DNA of 64,000 nucleotides. It comes from Imbricaverruca yamaguchii. Lineage: Eukaryota; Arthropoda; Thecostraca; Neoverrucidae. The notes under the pieces were generated by a model. That model worked only from the letters and a program-made list of their open reading frames with translations, did not search any database and was not told where the DNA came from. The stretch is taken from assembly GCA_034440575.1 (NCBI GenBank), contig JAOTOL010001620.1, positions 1,335,001-1,399,000 on the forward strand. Direction: 5' to 3'. Below, in pieces: positions 21,881-33,600 of the stretch. Within the stretch, counting starts at the first letter, position 1. Every line of letters begins with the position of its first letter. Both the position numbers and the translations under genes were made by a program.

Positions 21881-22858
21881 TTCTGGCTTTAGGGCGCTTC
21901 GACCGGAATTGATCACTCGCGCCCAAGTTATTGGGGTTTAGGGGCGCTTCGACCACAGAGATCATATAGCGCCCATGTGACAGTAGTCAGTGTCATTACC
22001 TGTAGTGGGACTGCCCAGGTTCATCTGTCTGTCCACCTCTGACTGCATCTGGCGCAGCTTGTTGGCCTCGTCCTCCATCTCGCGCACGCGCGCCTTTATT
22101 GCCGCCAACTCCTGCGGAACACGTCGGACACGCCGCGTCAGCCTCGTCGCCGCGACACCCCCGCACCGCGCAGTGTACACTGTGTTGTTTTTGTCGGGGC
22201 TGATACAAACTCCACCCAACTAATGCTGAATCGACATCTTTCGTTAGTTATTTGGGATTTCGAGCGCGCTTCAACTGTCATGGTCATGTTGCGCACGTCG
22301 ACATCCTTCTCAATCCCCAGACATCGTGTACAATTTGGCCGTTTATTTGGACACAAAATGTCTCAGTCAAAACAGCCCTATTCATCCTAGCCGGTATACA
22401 AAATAGGAATAATGCCTTTTAAGCAATATTCTTTTCATGGCGAACCTGCATGCCCTACCAGATGTCAAATGCTTGAATATTTCAACAACAAAAATGAGGT
22501 ATGCGGCGGTGCCGACCCGCTGGCCCAATGAGCGACGGGCGCCGGCAGAGCCCCCCCTCCCATCACATCACGGCGGCGGTCACGTGACCCGACCGTTGCC
22601 AGACGGGTCATCAGCTGTTCCAAACATTCGACTCGGCCGCCACCACCAGCATCTCCAGCCGTCTCACAAGTGCTCGCGCGCAGCACGCCCCTCCCCGGCC
22701 TCTCTCCCCCGCCGTACCGGGTCGTCCATGCTCTGGTCGCCGTCCAGACTGGCGGTGGACGTGTCGTTGCCGTTGTTGTCGGCCTCGTTGAGACTGTCCA
22801 GCAGGTCGTCCTCCAGGCCGTCGCCGCCGGCCAGCGCCAGCTCGTCGATGTCCGCCAT
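17782..22858 (-). CDS. PABPN1: Nuclear poly(A)-binding protein 2, exons 1-4
   Basis: Minus-strand exons 22858-22718, 22111-22000, 18990-18719 and 17891-17782 join in phase at GT-AG sites. Exon 1 starts [12 protein letters not shown] and is acidic. Exon 2 is the coiled coil, [16 protein letters not shown] through [10 protein letters not shown]. Exon 3 is the RRM with RNP2 IYVGNV, HFHGCG and RNP1 KGFAYIEF. Exon 4 begins [12 protein letters not shown] and becomes arginine-rich ([10 protein letters not shown]). PABPN1 binds nascent poly(A) in the nucleus, stimulates poly(A) polymerase and sets tail length. The four exons give about 211 residues; the short N-terminus, without an alanine tract, is like insect Pabp2. 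A last exon with the terminal Arg/Tyr-rich tail must exist, because exon 4 ends in phase 2 at GTGAGT, but I could not find it. Introns and flank hold five tandem arrays. Confidence 0.92.
18524..18690 (+). repeat. 53-bp minisatellite, three copies
   Basis: The unit CATCTTGCGCAACGATTAGT then CACCAGCTGCTCATCGTCACCATGGCAACAA is repeated three times in the PABPN1 intron between exons 3 and 4, ending within about 30 bp of the exon 3 donor. Confidence 0.9.
18962..19290 (-). repeat. Degenerate tandem copies of the PABPN1 exon 3 acceptor region
   Basis: The plus-strand block GACGGACAGG..CAGCGGGTTGGCGGCTGGCT..AAGCCAGTGGAAG at the exon 3 start recurs near 19075-19130 and 19207-19285 as GACGGACAGGCTCAACGG and GCCGCTGGCTTTTGACAC. 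Copies are about 110-130 bp apart. They carry the first ~25 nt of exon 3 plus its acceptor. Confidence 0.7.
20225..20387 (-). mobile_element. tRNA-derived SINE, family B (diverged)
   Basis: Shares TTTCACGACG, GCCTGCCTCTCACC..GGCGG and CCAGACGCTCAGCTTGGCCA with the copy at 33.0 kb. The minus strand starts with a tRNA-like head. It precedes the 52-bp array directly. Confidence 0.65.
20388..21832 (+). repeat. 52-bp minisatellite, about 28 copies
   Basis: The unit is GTGCAGCAGTCACCATGCCG then TGGCAGTGGCCGTACTGTGGTAGCCGACTGTG. Two variants alternate irregularly (GTGGCAGTGG and GTGGCCGTGG). Several copies have deletions, e.g. about 20785, 20940 and 21115. It fills the PABPN1 intron between exons 2 and 3. 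Confidence 0.95.
21836..21975 (-). mobile_element. Two adjacent hairpin-tail micro-insertions with a long (GTTA)n tail
   Basis: (GTTA)n at 21836-21880 leads into a first copy (TTTAGGGCGCTTCGACC..CTCGCGCCCA, to about 21927), then a second (GTTATTGGGGTTTAGG..TATAGCGCCCAT, to 21975). Both read in minus orientation. Confidence 0.75.
22231..22309 (-). mobile_element. Hairpin-tail micro-insertion with 12-bp TSD
   Basis: Insert 22243-22297 is flanked by TCGACATCTTTC (22231-22242) and TCGACATCCTTC (22298-22309), one mismatch. It sits in PABPN1 intron 1. Confidence 0.8.
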
Positions 22859-22879
22859 CGCCGCGGTGTCGGGCTCTGC

Positions 22880-23612
22880 TAGCGGCGCGCGCCTCGACCG
22901 TACAGCTCTGCGACAGGGGTGCGACATGTCAGCCGGCACCACCGTGCGAGCCGTACAGCTCTGCGACAGGGGTGCGACATGTCAGCCGGCACCACCGTGC
23001 GAGCCGTACAGCTCTGCGACAGGGTGCGACATTCCGTACGTATTGGACAGGGTGCGACATGTCAGCCGGCACCACCGTGCGAGCCGTACAGCTCTGCGAC
23101 AGGGGTGCGACATGTCAGCCGGCACCACCGTGCAGCCAGCGTAAGCTCTGGCAGGGGTGCGACATGTCAGCCGGCACCACCGTGCGAGCCGTACAGCTCT
23201 GCGACAGGGGTGCGACATGTCAGCCGGCACCACCGTGCGAGCCGTACAGCTCTGCGACAGGCAACGGGGTGCGACAGTGCCGGCACACCGGCGAGCCGTA
23301 CAGCTCTGCGACAGGGGTCGACATGTCAGCCGCACACCTGCGAGCCGTACAGCTCTGCGCTGCGACAGGGGTGCGACATGTCAGCCGGCACCACCGTGCG
23401 AGCCGTACAGCTCTGCGACAGGGGTGCGACATGTCAGCCGGCACCACCGTGCGAGCCGTACAGCTCTGCGACAGGGGTGCGACATGTCAGCCGGCACCAC
23501 CGTGCGAGCCGTACAGCTCTGCGACAGGGGTGCGACATGTCAGCCGGCACCACCGTGCGAGCCGTACAGCTCTGCGACAGGGGTGCGACATGTCAGCCGG
23601 CACCACCGTGTG
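22880..23612 (+). repeat. 53-bp minisatellite at the PABPN1 5' flank, about 13 copies
   Basis: The unit is GGGTGCGACATGTCAGCCGG then CACCACCGTGCGAGCCGTACAGCTCTGCGACAG. The array starts about 25 bp upstream of the PABPN1 ATG, so it occupies the 5' UTR and/or promoter. Several copies are shortened (about 23030, 23140, 23275 and 23330). Confidence 0.93.
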
Positions 23613-23666
23613 AGCCGGCAGTCGCACAGGAAAAGGGCACGGAACCCGCGCCGATAAGACAAATGA

Positions 23667-23744
23667 GCAGAGCTTGCTGGTTGGTTGGTTATTTGGGCTT
23701 AGGGGCGCATCGACTGCGATGCCCACACTGGGGCAGAGCTTGCT
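23667..23744 (-). mobile_element. Hairpin-tail micro-insertion with perfect 12-bp TSD
   Basis: Insert 23679-23732 is flanked by GCAGAGCTTGCT on both sides (23667-23678 and 23733-23744). The tail is (GGTT)n. Confidence 0.88.
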
Positions 23745-26700
23745 ACGATGGGCGGCCACATGGGGCACGGGCAGACCAAAAAAAAAACTATTCAATTCAG
23801 CTATTCAATGTTACATGCAGTGAGATGGTTGAGACGAAATACCAGAATGAACATCCACCCCCCACCCATCTCCCAAAAAAAGACAACATCCTTGCATCCC
23901 ATCAGAGATGGCAAGCTTTGCCTATTTGGTGATTAAGATCGTCAAAGCTGGCCTCGGCAGGCCGAACAAAACTATTTTAATCCAAATTGTGTGAAGGTGG
24001 AAGAAATCCCAGTTCACCTTAGTCTTTGCCAAGCATAGATTACGATAGTCGCGTGATAAAAAAGCACGTAAACAGAATAAAACAAAATAATATTTAGATA
24101 TAATAATAAAGATTGCAGCTACAAGGGATGTTTCTCACTGGCAGGATAACTAAATTAGAATGAAAAGGCAGGCTTTGAGTTTCTCTGCTTTCTGCGTTCA
24201 ATTGAGGGATGTTATTTGAGTCCCGGTTGTTTTCCACAAACTGAAAATACGGTTTCAAATCTCCATGATTTCACGCATTCTTAGCCCCTCCAGTCTACAT
24301 TTTTATGGATTTACATCAAACCATTGTTGGCTCTCTCTCGTGCATCCCATGAGCTTCCGCCACATTCCTCGCACACCACAGGTAGCACCTTCAGCCAGAC
24401 AGTTTTGGGGTACATCTATGAGTAGTACAGAGACTATCTAGAACAGAAGCATAGCAGAGCAGACACTATAATAAATATGATCACCGTAAGTAGAATTATA
24501 AATGACATGCCTGTTCAACTCACAAACATTGCATGCAAACATAATTTCAGCTTTGTCCACATTCACTACAAAGGTGGATTGAACTAGTTCTGTCCAGCCA
24601 TTTTTAGCCATGGTAAAGCCTACCTACTGGGCAGAAGGCGCCAACCTTGCTCCAAATACGAAAGTTCGCTGGTTGCTTGGGGTTCGAGGTTCATCGGCTG
24701 CTGATGCCTTGTGGCATTCATGTTTAACATGAAGTGGAAATAAACCATTAAAGCAGCAATTAAATATTTCAAATAGTGCCACAACATGTAATCACACCCA
24801 GATGCACAAGTAAAGCTTCTCCCCAGAAAAACTGGCAGTTCATGTGGTTTATTTGAAGATGCTTTCAAGGTGGGATTCCCTTGTTTTGTTGACCATATCC
24901 ATGTTTTATTGGCCCACTCAGTCCCTGAAGAAACTGGCCAAACACATAATAATAAATATATAAAATATATAGTGGTATTCAATTGGTAACTGATTGCTAC
25001 CACTCCACTCAAGTCTATATCCCAGTATAGCCACAACTCCCGTGAATTTGTCCCCATGCTCTGGAAGGAAGTGCCATTTCAAGTTTGAATACATAAAACC
25101 TTGCATTTGCCAAAATAAGGTTGGACAGTTAAAAAACATCCCAATTCATCACCAATGGGATGCATAGGTACACCATGTGAATATTTGCATTACATATGTA
25201 TCCACCTATAACCTCTGCTCTTTGGGGTTGGAAAATGCACCCCTCAATGGGATAAATTCCATTGTGAAAGCATTCAAGAATAACATGGATAGAACTTTTT
25301 AATGAATTGCGTGTAAGTTGGAAACCATTCTCAACACCCATTGCAGTATAGTTGTATGCCAGTTCTTTCCCCCTCATGACATAATGGACAAGAATTAAAC
25401 ATTATCCATCTTTAGACACTAGGTGCATACAAGAAGCTAACAATTTTATATCAGGAATACCAATGTTCATGAGGTGAGCTGCAACACTGGTTTCATTCCA
25501 GGCTCATAGCACTGTATGCTAAGGAATAATATAATAGTAATATTAAGATACCTGCAAAGCATATATATGATGAACATCGCAACAAGTACTGTGTCAACTA
25601 TGTCAGCATCCTGGAATATGTAGAACTCCAGTCAGTGTATTGCATCATGCTTATACTGGTTTTGCCATGCAAAGGAAAGCATGCATGAGCTGCATATTTC
25701 AGAAAATCGAGTCTTTGATATCATTCGATTTACCTTGATAAGGCAGATAAATTGATTCACATAAGCATATCAAGTTATCAATTATAAAAAAGTACATGCC
25801 AAAAACAAATATCCATCTTTAAAAAATGACCAGTGACATGGCATTGCCAGCATAAGCACCCACATACACTTCCCTACCCATTACATTGTCCAGTTTTGAC
25901 AATGGTGAAACAATGTATGAGTGGAAAGACACTATTTTTTCACTGCAGCCTTCATGAAAAGCCATGTAAGCTTATCTTCCTTTGTCAGGTGGGATACATC
26001 AAAATAGTGAATTGGTGTATGTATCCTGTGTTTCATTATCATGTGAGCATTACTTTCACAGTATGGGAAATAGGATTTATATAGGATAGCAATGTTTATA
26101 TAGGATTCATATAGATAGGAATGTGATTTAAGTCATGTGGCCACTCATATGTGGCACAAATGCATACAATTTGTTGAACAAAATAATACTCAAATGGTGT
26201 GGTGTGGTGGTTGAGTGTGGCAATATATAATGAAAAATGATATCCAATGTTATTTTTTTAGTAAAAGAAGCCCAATCTCACATCCTTTTACCTTAAAAAT
26301 ATAAATAGTGTAATGGTAACCAATGTTTTTCATTACAAAATCCCAAAACAAACACTAACATACTCTAAGAAACTTTTTTTTGCCAGTTTTACACACAAAA
26401 ATGTGCAATCCAGTTTTCATGTTATGAAACTACACTGCAATAATACACCAGGGTAATGTTATAGCAAGGATATAAATGCCATATGTGAGAGCTTGCCAGA
26501 AAATGGCACTATATTTCACTGACAGATACACAGACACACTCCAATTTCAGTCTTACCTATATCACACAAAAGTTTGTCAGTGAAAGAGAGATGTAAGTGT
26601 TCATTTCTGACTCTTCCAGCAATCTGAAGGATGTTTCAAGTGAAGCCCCATGGGCTGGTCTGCGACATAAAAATATCCATGTGCACTTCCCAGTGACTCT

Positions 26701-27365
26701 TGAGCACTTCCTCACAGAGAAGTTAATTATCAAACATCATTAAAACTCTAAATGGGAAAGATGGTGGGACAATGTTCTGCAGGTTCTAAATGCAGCAATT
26801 GGCTACATTTACAACCATCATCCTAGTTGAAGGCATGTGCAGATAACCTAAAAACATGCATCGATTTGAAGTAGAAACATATCACTGATTTGCCAGATGG
26901 TATCACAGGGCCAAAAATATATGCATACACTGGTTAATGCTGCAGTCATGGAGATGCCTTTGGGATGCATGATCCAAGTGTAACTTAAGATGAGCATAGT
27001 CAGTACAGAGAAGGTGGACATAGAACATCAAGGAGATGAAAGGCCTGGATTATGCCAGATTGCCCACAAAACAACAATTGTAGGTGTGTTTTATTAGGTA
27101 CAAACGATTGTATATACATGTACATTTCATGCGGTTGGGTGCAGTAGTTCAGGTGAGATATCATGTCTGTTTGAGGCACAGTTTTATTGCAAATTTATCT
27201 ACTGTCACTCAGAAACTTGGCTTATTAACATAGCCCTGGCTAATCTAACCATAACACCAATCCACATCTGGCAGTCATTTGTTGGCTACCAGATACCATA
27301 GAGCTGAGTGCAGTCTCAACAAAATTAAAAAGGCACATGGTTATTTCCTGATGATCATAAGAGTC
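23745..27365. other. AT-rich region without recognised genes
   Basis: Only short random frames are seen in either strand. I find no splice-bounded conserved coding and no clear mobile-element protein. It may be intronic or intergenic. Confidence 0.5.
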
Positions 27366-27440
27366 TAAGCTATCTCTACTCTTCGCCCCGGGACCAATCT
27401 GCATGAGAGGTTGGTGATGCTAGTCGCTACATGATTGAAG
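27366..27440 (+). mobile_element. SINE family A body fragment
   Basis: CTCTACTCTTCGCCCCGGGACCAATC..GAGAGGTTGGTGATGC..CGCTACATGA matches the body of the family A SINEs without their tRNA head. Confidence 0.55.
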
Positions 27441-27668
27441 AAATTGAATGTTTTCACTTCGATATAGAAGGCTGAGAGGAGATCTCATCGAGGTCTTTAA
27501 ATTTGTCAATGGTCTGGAGAGGGGATACCTTGGGGAAATGTTTGAATTTAACAGAAATGATGCAATTAGAGGTCATAAATTCAAAATTAAAGTTAAACAC
27601 AGCAGAACAAGGTTAAGGCAAACTTTCTTCACCAACAGGGTAGTGGAACACTGGAACCAGCTGCCATA
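27441..27668 (+). mobile_element. CR1-like non-LTR retrotransposon fragment
   Basis: The frame reads RYRRLRGDLIEVFKFVNGLE, then RGHKFKIKVKHSRTRLRQTFFTNRVVEHWNQLP. This is the C-terminal end of CR1/L2-type reverse transcriptases. It stops right after WNQLP, about 200 bp short of the fuller copy at 33.6 kb. Confidence 0.8.
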
Positions 27669-27669
27669 A

Positions 27670-30600
27670 TTTTGCCAGCTTGCCAAAATTGCCAGCATTT
27701 GGCATTCATCAGTGTCAGTGAAGGATCAGTAATAGCTGTTCCAATCTTACTCCAACCCATCTCCTGCTTGCTGGTCCAGTAATCACAGCAGTCATCTCTA
27801 ATTGATAGTATCAAGGTAAGCAAATCAGACCCAGCTCTATTTTCCAGTGATCACTTTGCATTTGCATCATGCAGAGAATGGTGCCGGGAGTAGTGTGTAA
27901 GTGGCATTGTGCCTTGACTGCAATTTTCAGGAGTATGAGGTTTCAATTCCTTGTGGTGCCACCATCTCTGCCAGGGTAAGGGGACAAGAACATTGTGGCT
28001 TTCAGCCCCACCAAAACAAGGTTAATTGTTGGCAAGTGCATCACCATTTTTTGTACTCCAGCTCAAAATCTTGTACTCCATTACCAAGAAAAATATGGAA
28101 ATCCTACACTGGCTGTTTCTGAGCACTTAAGGCATCATGAAACAAATAGCTCTACTGCTGTGTCTGTGTGCTGAACAGGGTGGGAATTAAGGCACTTCTT
28201 AAGAGATTTCATCTCTTAAAACACTTTTGCACTCCAGATTCATACTGGATAGAATGGGCTCCACATGTACTTCGACACAAACATACAGAAGGAACAAAAA
28301 TACCACTAAAAAAACTAATACAGGATTGAAGAAAATATCCACCAAACATGTTATTCTACTTACGGTTTATACACTTTTCGTACCATCAAGCACACAGAGA
28401 ACAACCAGACACACACACCACACGAAACCACAACCAGCAGAAATGCGACAACTCGCCAAACTTCGCGCCTCCTCACTGAATATAATGGCCTCTGGTCGCT
28501 ACAAATTTGGCCGGAGTGTCCAAAAACCTGCTTTCGAGCCACCCTATAGTGGGAAAAAATGACCGTTTTAAGAGTCACCTCCAGAGTGCAGCAGAGGCCG
28601 CCGATCGGAATTTGCTGCGTTAGCATTTTCTGTTACAAAAACTGTCCTTCAACCAATCAATGCAAGGTATTTTTTAATGACATAACCATTAGCAACTTTG
28701 AACACATGTTTTGAACACTTAACAGTGTCATGCTGCAAACACAAGACCTTGACTGATCCTTTGCACACAGCCGTCAATTCTGACTGCTTGATTCTGACCG
28801 AGTGTGAGGTAGTGGTGTGGGTCCATATCGTGCAGGGAATTGGCTGTGTATGTAGGTAGGTGTGCGCTCTGAGCTGAGGGTGAAGCGTGAATTATTTGTT
28901 TTTCATTTTGCCTAGCATTATGCCGAGACCAACAGTGAAAGGAAGGCGCATTGCTCCTGTGAGTTATGAGAAACAAAGCTGAGCTGATCACAACTCCCTG
29001 TCTTGTGGTGCCATCCATTGCTCACTTCTTTGTTTCTATGCTTTGATGTGACCAAAAATGATGTGTATTATGCCTATTACCTAGACACTGACTAGGTACA
29101 GATGCTTTTCTCGTTGGTTACCGGCAAATAGATTACATGCATGAAAAATAATATGTGCATGAAAATGTAATCGGGAGGAAATATGTTTGCACTCCGACTG
29201 CAAACCTGGAAAGCAAGTTTCCCACCCTGGTGCTGAACCAGTAATTGTAGTGTGTTTACTGGACACAGAAATGAACAAGCAATCTATATTCGAACAGTTC
29301 CTTTCAATAAAAATCCAACCCTCTAACCACTTCCAATGAGCGACTTCAAAACATATAAATATTTTGTAGTTATGTGCCATATTGGGAGCACAAAAATGTT
29401 GTGCAGAAGCTGTTGTGGTACAAGCTATTAGATGCCACTAAAAAAATGCTGGTGTAATTGCAAAAAAAAAAATATTGAGTCAGTTCCTTATTTCCTTTCC
29501 TTAAGCTGTAAGCTCTTGGAAGCCTAAAATGGCACCTATTGAACTTTACTAGCTCCATATAGATAAAAATGGTATAACTATGCAATCAGACCTTTACATT
29601 TTGGTACACAGGCCCATCATTTATGAATACCACCATGTTTTTGTTATTGATGGCTTAACCATGATGTGCGAGACATCCAAAGGTAGGTGTTCAGGAAACA
29701 GTACATATTCAGATGCACCCCATCTTCCCTTTCTTGGTTATTTGGATTTCCATAGATTGAATCTCACTTGGATTAAATGAATTAAATGAACTCAGCCTAA
29801 GCTTACATCTCTATGGCTGTACTAAAACAATCTTCTCATATCCTATCCTGACAAAAAGGATTTAATTAGCTTCATTCCAGAAATGATAAACCAAGCGAAC
29901 AGCAGCGCCAGTTTAAGCTGCAGTAGGTACCTAGTTATATAGCAGCGAACTTGATATTTGCACAAGATAGCCACACCAGCGTGATCTTAGCACATACACA
30001 CGCGACACGACATAGTTACCCTTGACAGGAAGTGTATATAACAATTAAATTATATCTTCCGGCTGCACGCACACCAAAACCCTTCCACCGCACACCACAA
30101 AAAGAAAAGTCCAAGGTACTCAACGCAAGGTACAACCGTCCAGCGATTCGATCTTTTCGTGACGTCATATGTTGTTAACGGCCGACATCCCCAACTTTGC
30201 GCGTCGCCTCAGAATAAAGAGGGATGATTCGCAACATGAAGACTATATTCTAGAACATATTTTTCCTTATACAAATATAATCTGTTCTTACCTGTATCTT
30301 ACCGTTCACGTTCTATTTGAGACTAATCAGGACACACGGTCACGAGGGTTTGGCGTCTAGCTGGCATTCATTGCCTGATTTTTCTACTGATGAACGCTCA
30401 TAATAATGGGAAGGATATTAAGGCCGATAATGACCACACCATGGGCCTAATGATAAGTTCTGGCAAAATGTGATCTGCGGAGGTGGCAGCTTCCTGGATT
30501 AAAAAAAAAGGTTATATAACCCCGGCTATCAATCATGTTTCTAAAGGGATGACTGGGCGACGACGCAACCCGAGCGTGTAGGTCGACCCGCTTTTCTCCT

Positions 30601-31100
30601 CAATGATACCACATTTTTCCCTGTGTCATCTGGTGGCTTCGCAATTCACGAGGATCATGTCGATATATATGTTGTTCGCAAGGATGCCTGTGGGGACTAT
30701 GGGGGCAAAGCAAACATCTAAGTCAAGGATGGAATTGCCGGAAAATAATTGTGTAGCAGTAAACATTTTTGTAGTCTAGGGCGAGTCGACTGCAGGGGTC
30801 ATATAGCCAGCAAGCATTTGTAGACAGATGTGTACCACGTGGGGCGCACGTAGAAATTGATTTCTTGATGGTCAAATCCTCAAAATTGATTTCGGAGGTG
30901 CCGAAAACTTGATTTTCTCTGTTAGCATAACGCCAAAGCATATATATTAAGCATTAATTTCAAATGACCCATTTCATCATTTCAAATTCATTTAAAGTTA
31001 CCGCTACCGTAAGACCAGGGGAATCCGAAAACCGAAGAAACTTTCGGAAAATAACCAACAAAATAATCCCTTGCACAATCACCCAACTATACCGCTACCA
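27670..31100. other. AT-rich region without recognised genes
   Basis: No supported gene or RNA. Short ORFs are at chance level for the composition. A 103-111 codon frame at 28227-28562 and the frame at 31114-31398 (minus; YIGLDDEYDMV) match no family I know. Confidence 0.45.
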
Positions 31101-31534
31101 GTTATAACATCTACTAAGGGATGTAGAAACGCACAATCCTGCTGGGACACCCTGCATATATTGCGGCATCAGCGTCGTTAGGATGGCGCGGTTTGACGAC
31201 GGAAACCAACTGCATGTTTGAAATGTCACAACAACTGAACAAGTAGAGCTTCAAAACGCAACATGAAAGACTGACTAAACACCCATGGAATCCACAGGCA
31301 CAGTTGTCGCGATCACGAGCCAACCACATGAAACGAAGGCAGTGCTTCGAGCCTACCATATCATACTCGTCATCCAAACCAATGTATATGCTGTCCATCG
31401 AGGTCGGCGCATTGCCACGACAGTTCTCGATGACCCGGCGACATGTCGGATCACGGTTCCAACACTAACAGTCGAAATTGGACGACAATACGTCCCAGAC
31501 CGTAGCGTCAAGCGGGTACCGCCACCACCCTGTG

Positions 31535-31630
31535 GACATGTGCTCCGTTCTCCTCCATTGCCTTCACTATCCTTGGCAACAACTGTATCTTTATTATGAC
31601 ACAATGTCGTCGAGCGCAGTCCACCGACCT
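31535..31630 (+). repeat. Direct repeat pair, copy 1
   Basis: CTCCGTTCTCCTCCATTGCC..CTTCACTATCCTTGGCAA..ACACAATGTCGTCGAGCGCA recurs at 31947-32040 with about 12% differences. Confidence 0.75.
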
Positions 31631-31946
31631 CGTGAACTTTGCGTATACTTTGCAATCTGTGGGCACGTGCTCTGCAGTGTCCTAAAATTACTTCACCATT
31701 AGCTGTGTGGATGAAGAAAGAAGTTGTTTGGGAATAGTGAGATTGGAAGAAAATAAAGGATCGCCACTTAAGGATTAAAAAAGCGGAATGACTCACTTCA
31801 GTCAGATGCATTTTACAGTATTTAGAAGTGGTGTGCATTATGACTGCCCATACATCATGTGGCAAACTCGTAAAAACCTAAGACAAGGATGAAATAGCAC
31901 AATTCCATTAACTGTAAATTTTCAGGTCACATCGTCAATTATTTTA

Positions 31947-32040
31947 CACTGGTGCTCTGTTCTCCTCCAATGACTTCACTATCCTTGGCAATGACTACTG
32001 TATCTCCATTATGGCACAATGTCGTCAAGCGCAAAGTCCC
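31947..32040 (+). repeat. Direct repeat pair, copy 2
   Basis: Partner of 31535-31630: CTCTGTTCTCCTCCAATGAC..GCACAATGTCGTCAAGCGCA. The class is unknown. Confidence 0.75.
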
Positions 32041-32164
32041 ATCGCTAAACCCACGGTGATCGATAATCTCGCTCCTCATTGATCATCCAGCTTGTGAAGT
32101 TCCTGGATCTGATATAGATGAGCATCGCATTTTGTATCGTCTTGCTCTGCACAGCCTTGGGTTC

Positions 32165-32318
32165 TTTTGCGACACATTCAACTGTTAGGTAATATAGCGT
32201 CGCCTATCTTTCATCCGACTGGCCACGGGTGGACTCGGTAATGCCGCTGGTTGTAAGATTCGAACCCACGACCTTGCGATTCATAGTTGAATACTCTACC
32301 GACTGAGCTACAGCGACT
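32165..32318 (-). mobile_element. tRNA-derived SINE with a Lys-like head on a family A body
   Basis: The minus strand starts GTCGCTGTAGCTCAGTCGG (A box) and has GGTCGTGGGTTCGAATC (B box). The downstream body (GATAGGCGACGCTATATTACC..TGAATGTGTCGCAAAAG) matches the family A body, while the head differs. Confidence 0.65.
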
Positions 32319-32965
32319 TAACTCGTTTTTCACACATTCTACCTCCATAAAACAAATGAATGGGTTAGACTTTGCTACGCTAGGTTTGTGTTGCTTTGAA
32401 AAAGGGCGAGAACATCTTAAATACAATTTTGGAGAACAAAATCCGGTTTGAATTTTTCCAAATTTCTTTTCAGGGAAGTCTTCTTTAAAAAGGAGGTAAG
32501 GCTAGGCTAGGCCCCGTTCCATTCTTAAAGCATTATGTTTATGTTGCCTTACAAAACCCAAGGCCCCTTTGTTGGTACTATATCGCTTGCTGAATAAAAG
32601 ATACGCATTTGCAGAGGAAATGAGTGGTCACATCATCAAAATCATGCTAACAAATGGTGCGTTGTGCACCTTTTTCCTTTAAAAAATCAACAATTATCTA
32701 AAACCACAAATTTACCCAATATATGAGTTGGTATGTAAAGGTAAACAATCTATCTCATTGCAAAGCTAGTGAGCAGTATGTAAGTTCACTTCTTACAATC
32801 TGAAGACTGTATCATCATTACTTTGTGCCATCACCATAACCATCATCTCAACACAACTGACCTCACCTTACTGGTGATCAAACAACTGGCGTGTCATTGG
32901 CTATGCTTTTCTACATGCAAGAAGGGGTATTACTGTACCCTAAGGCATTCACAAGTCTTGGATTG

Positions 32966-33114
32966 GATCGTGGCTTTACGACGTACTCACCAGCTAAGGT
33001 CATATGGCGTTGCCTGCCTCTCACCTTGGCAGGAAGGGCGGGCATCGCGGGGGATCGAACCCCGTACCTCTGGCTTCCCAGACGCTCAGCTTAACCAATG
33101 AGCTATCGACCCCT
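32966..33114 (-). mobile_element. tRNA-derived SINE, family B
   Basis: The minus strand begins GGGGTCGATAGCTCATTGG, with an intact B box GGGGTTCGATCCCCC and a 4-5 bp anticodon-arm-like pairing (TCTGG/CCAGA). The body is GCAGGCAACGCCATATGACC and the tail lies near 32970. The tRNA part could be mistaken for a gene, but the attached body and the second copy at 20.3 kb show it is a SINE. Confidence 0.75.
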
Positions 33115-33600
33115 GAGGACTACTGTGTTGTGTATGCCTTAAAGTACAGTAAGAACTTAAGTTGAGGTGGCAGTATACTTCAGTTTTACACCTATTTTAC
33201 CTCCATGAAGCAAAAAGGGGGTCAAGTTTGGTTACGTTAGATTATAATGATTATTTTAAGATGTAAAACATTTTTACAAAATGCATGGAAACTTTCTCCC
33301 ATAATTTTTTTCTCTCATAAAGCTAAGTTAGGACTTTTTATTGTAAATTTTTTTCTCATGAAAACATTGAAATTTACTTTTTCTGACAATTTTTGCTCTT
33401 GCATGAAAGGTTAGGCTAAATTAGGATAGGCTGTGTTAGGCTATGTTACAATACATTTTTCTACCTTATTTTTATGACTTATTACCCAGCCTATCTTATT
33501 ATCCAATCCACTTATTATCCAAGCCCTTTATCTGGTGTTATTTTGACTGCTAATTGAAGAGCATGCATTTGCAGAGGAAATGACTGGTCACATCATGTAG

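Noticed and set aside
22880..23612. Possible origin or integration hotspot in the 53-bp array
   Set aside because: No supporting signal beyond tandem repetition.
22919..23932. 337-codon plus-strand ORF
   Set aside because: It is the 53-bp minisatellite read through several phases. No family signature is present and it runs into a micro-insertion.
31114..31398. Minus-strand ORF with YIGLDDEYDMV, resembling an acidic catalytic motif
   Set aside because: No transposase or other family pattern surrounds it and no splice-bounded extension is convincing.
32966..33114. tRNA gene on the minus strand with intact A and B boxes
   Set aside because: The anticodon arm is irregular, a SINE body follows, and a second copy lies at 20.3 kb. 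It is a SINE head. The same reasoning applies to the other tRNA-like heads.
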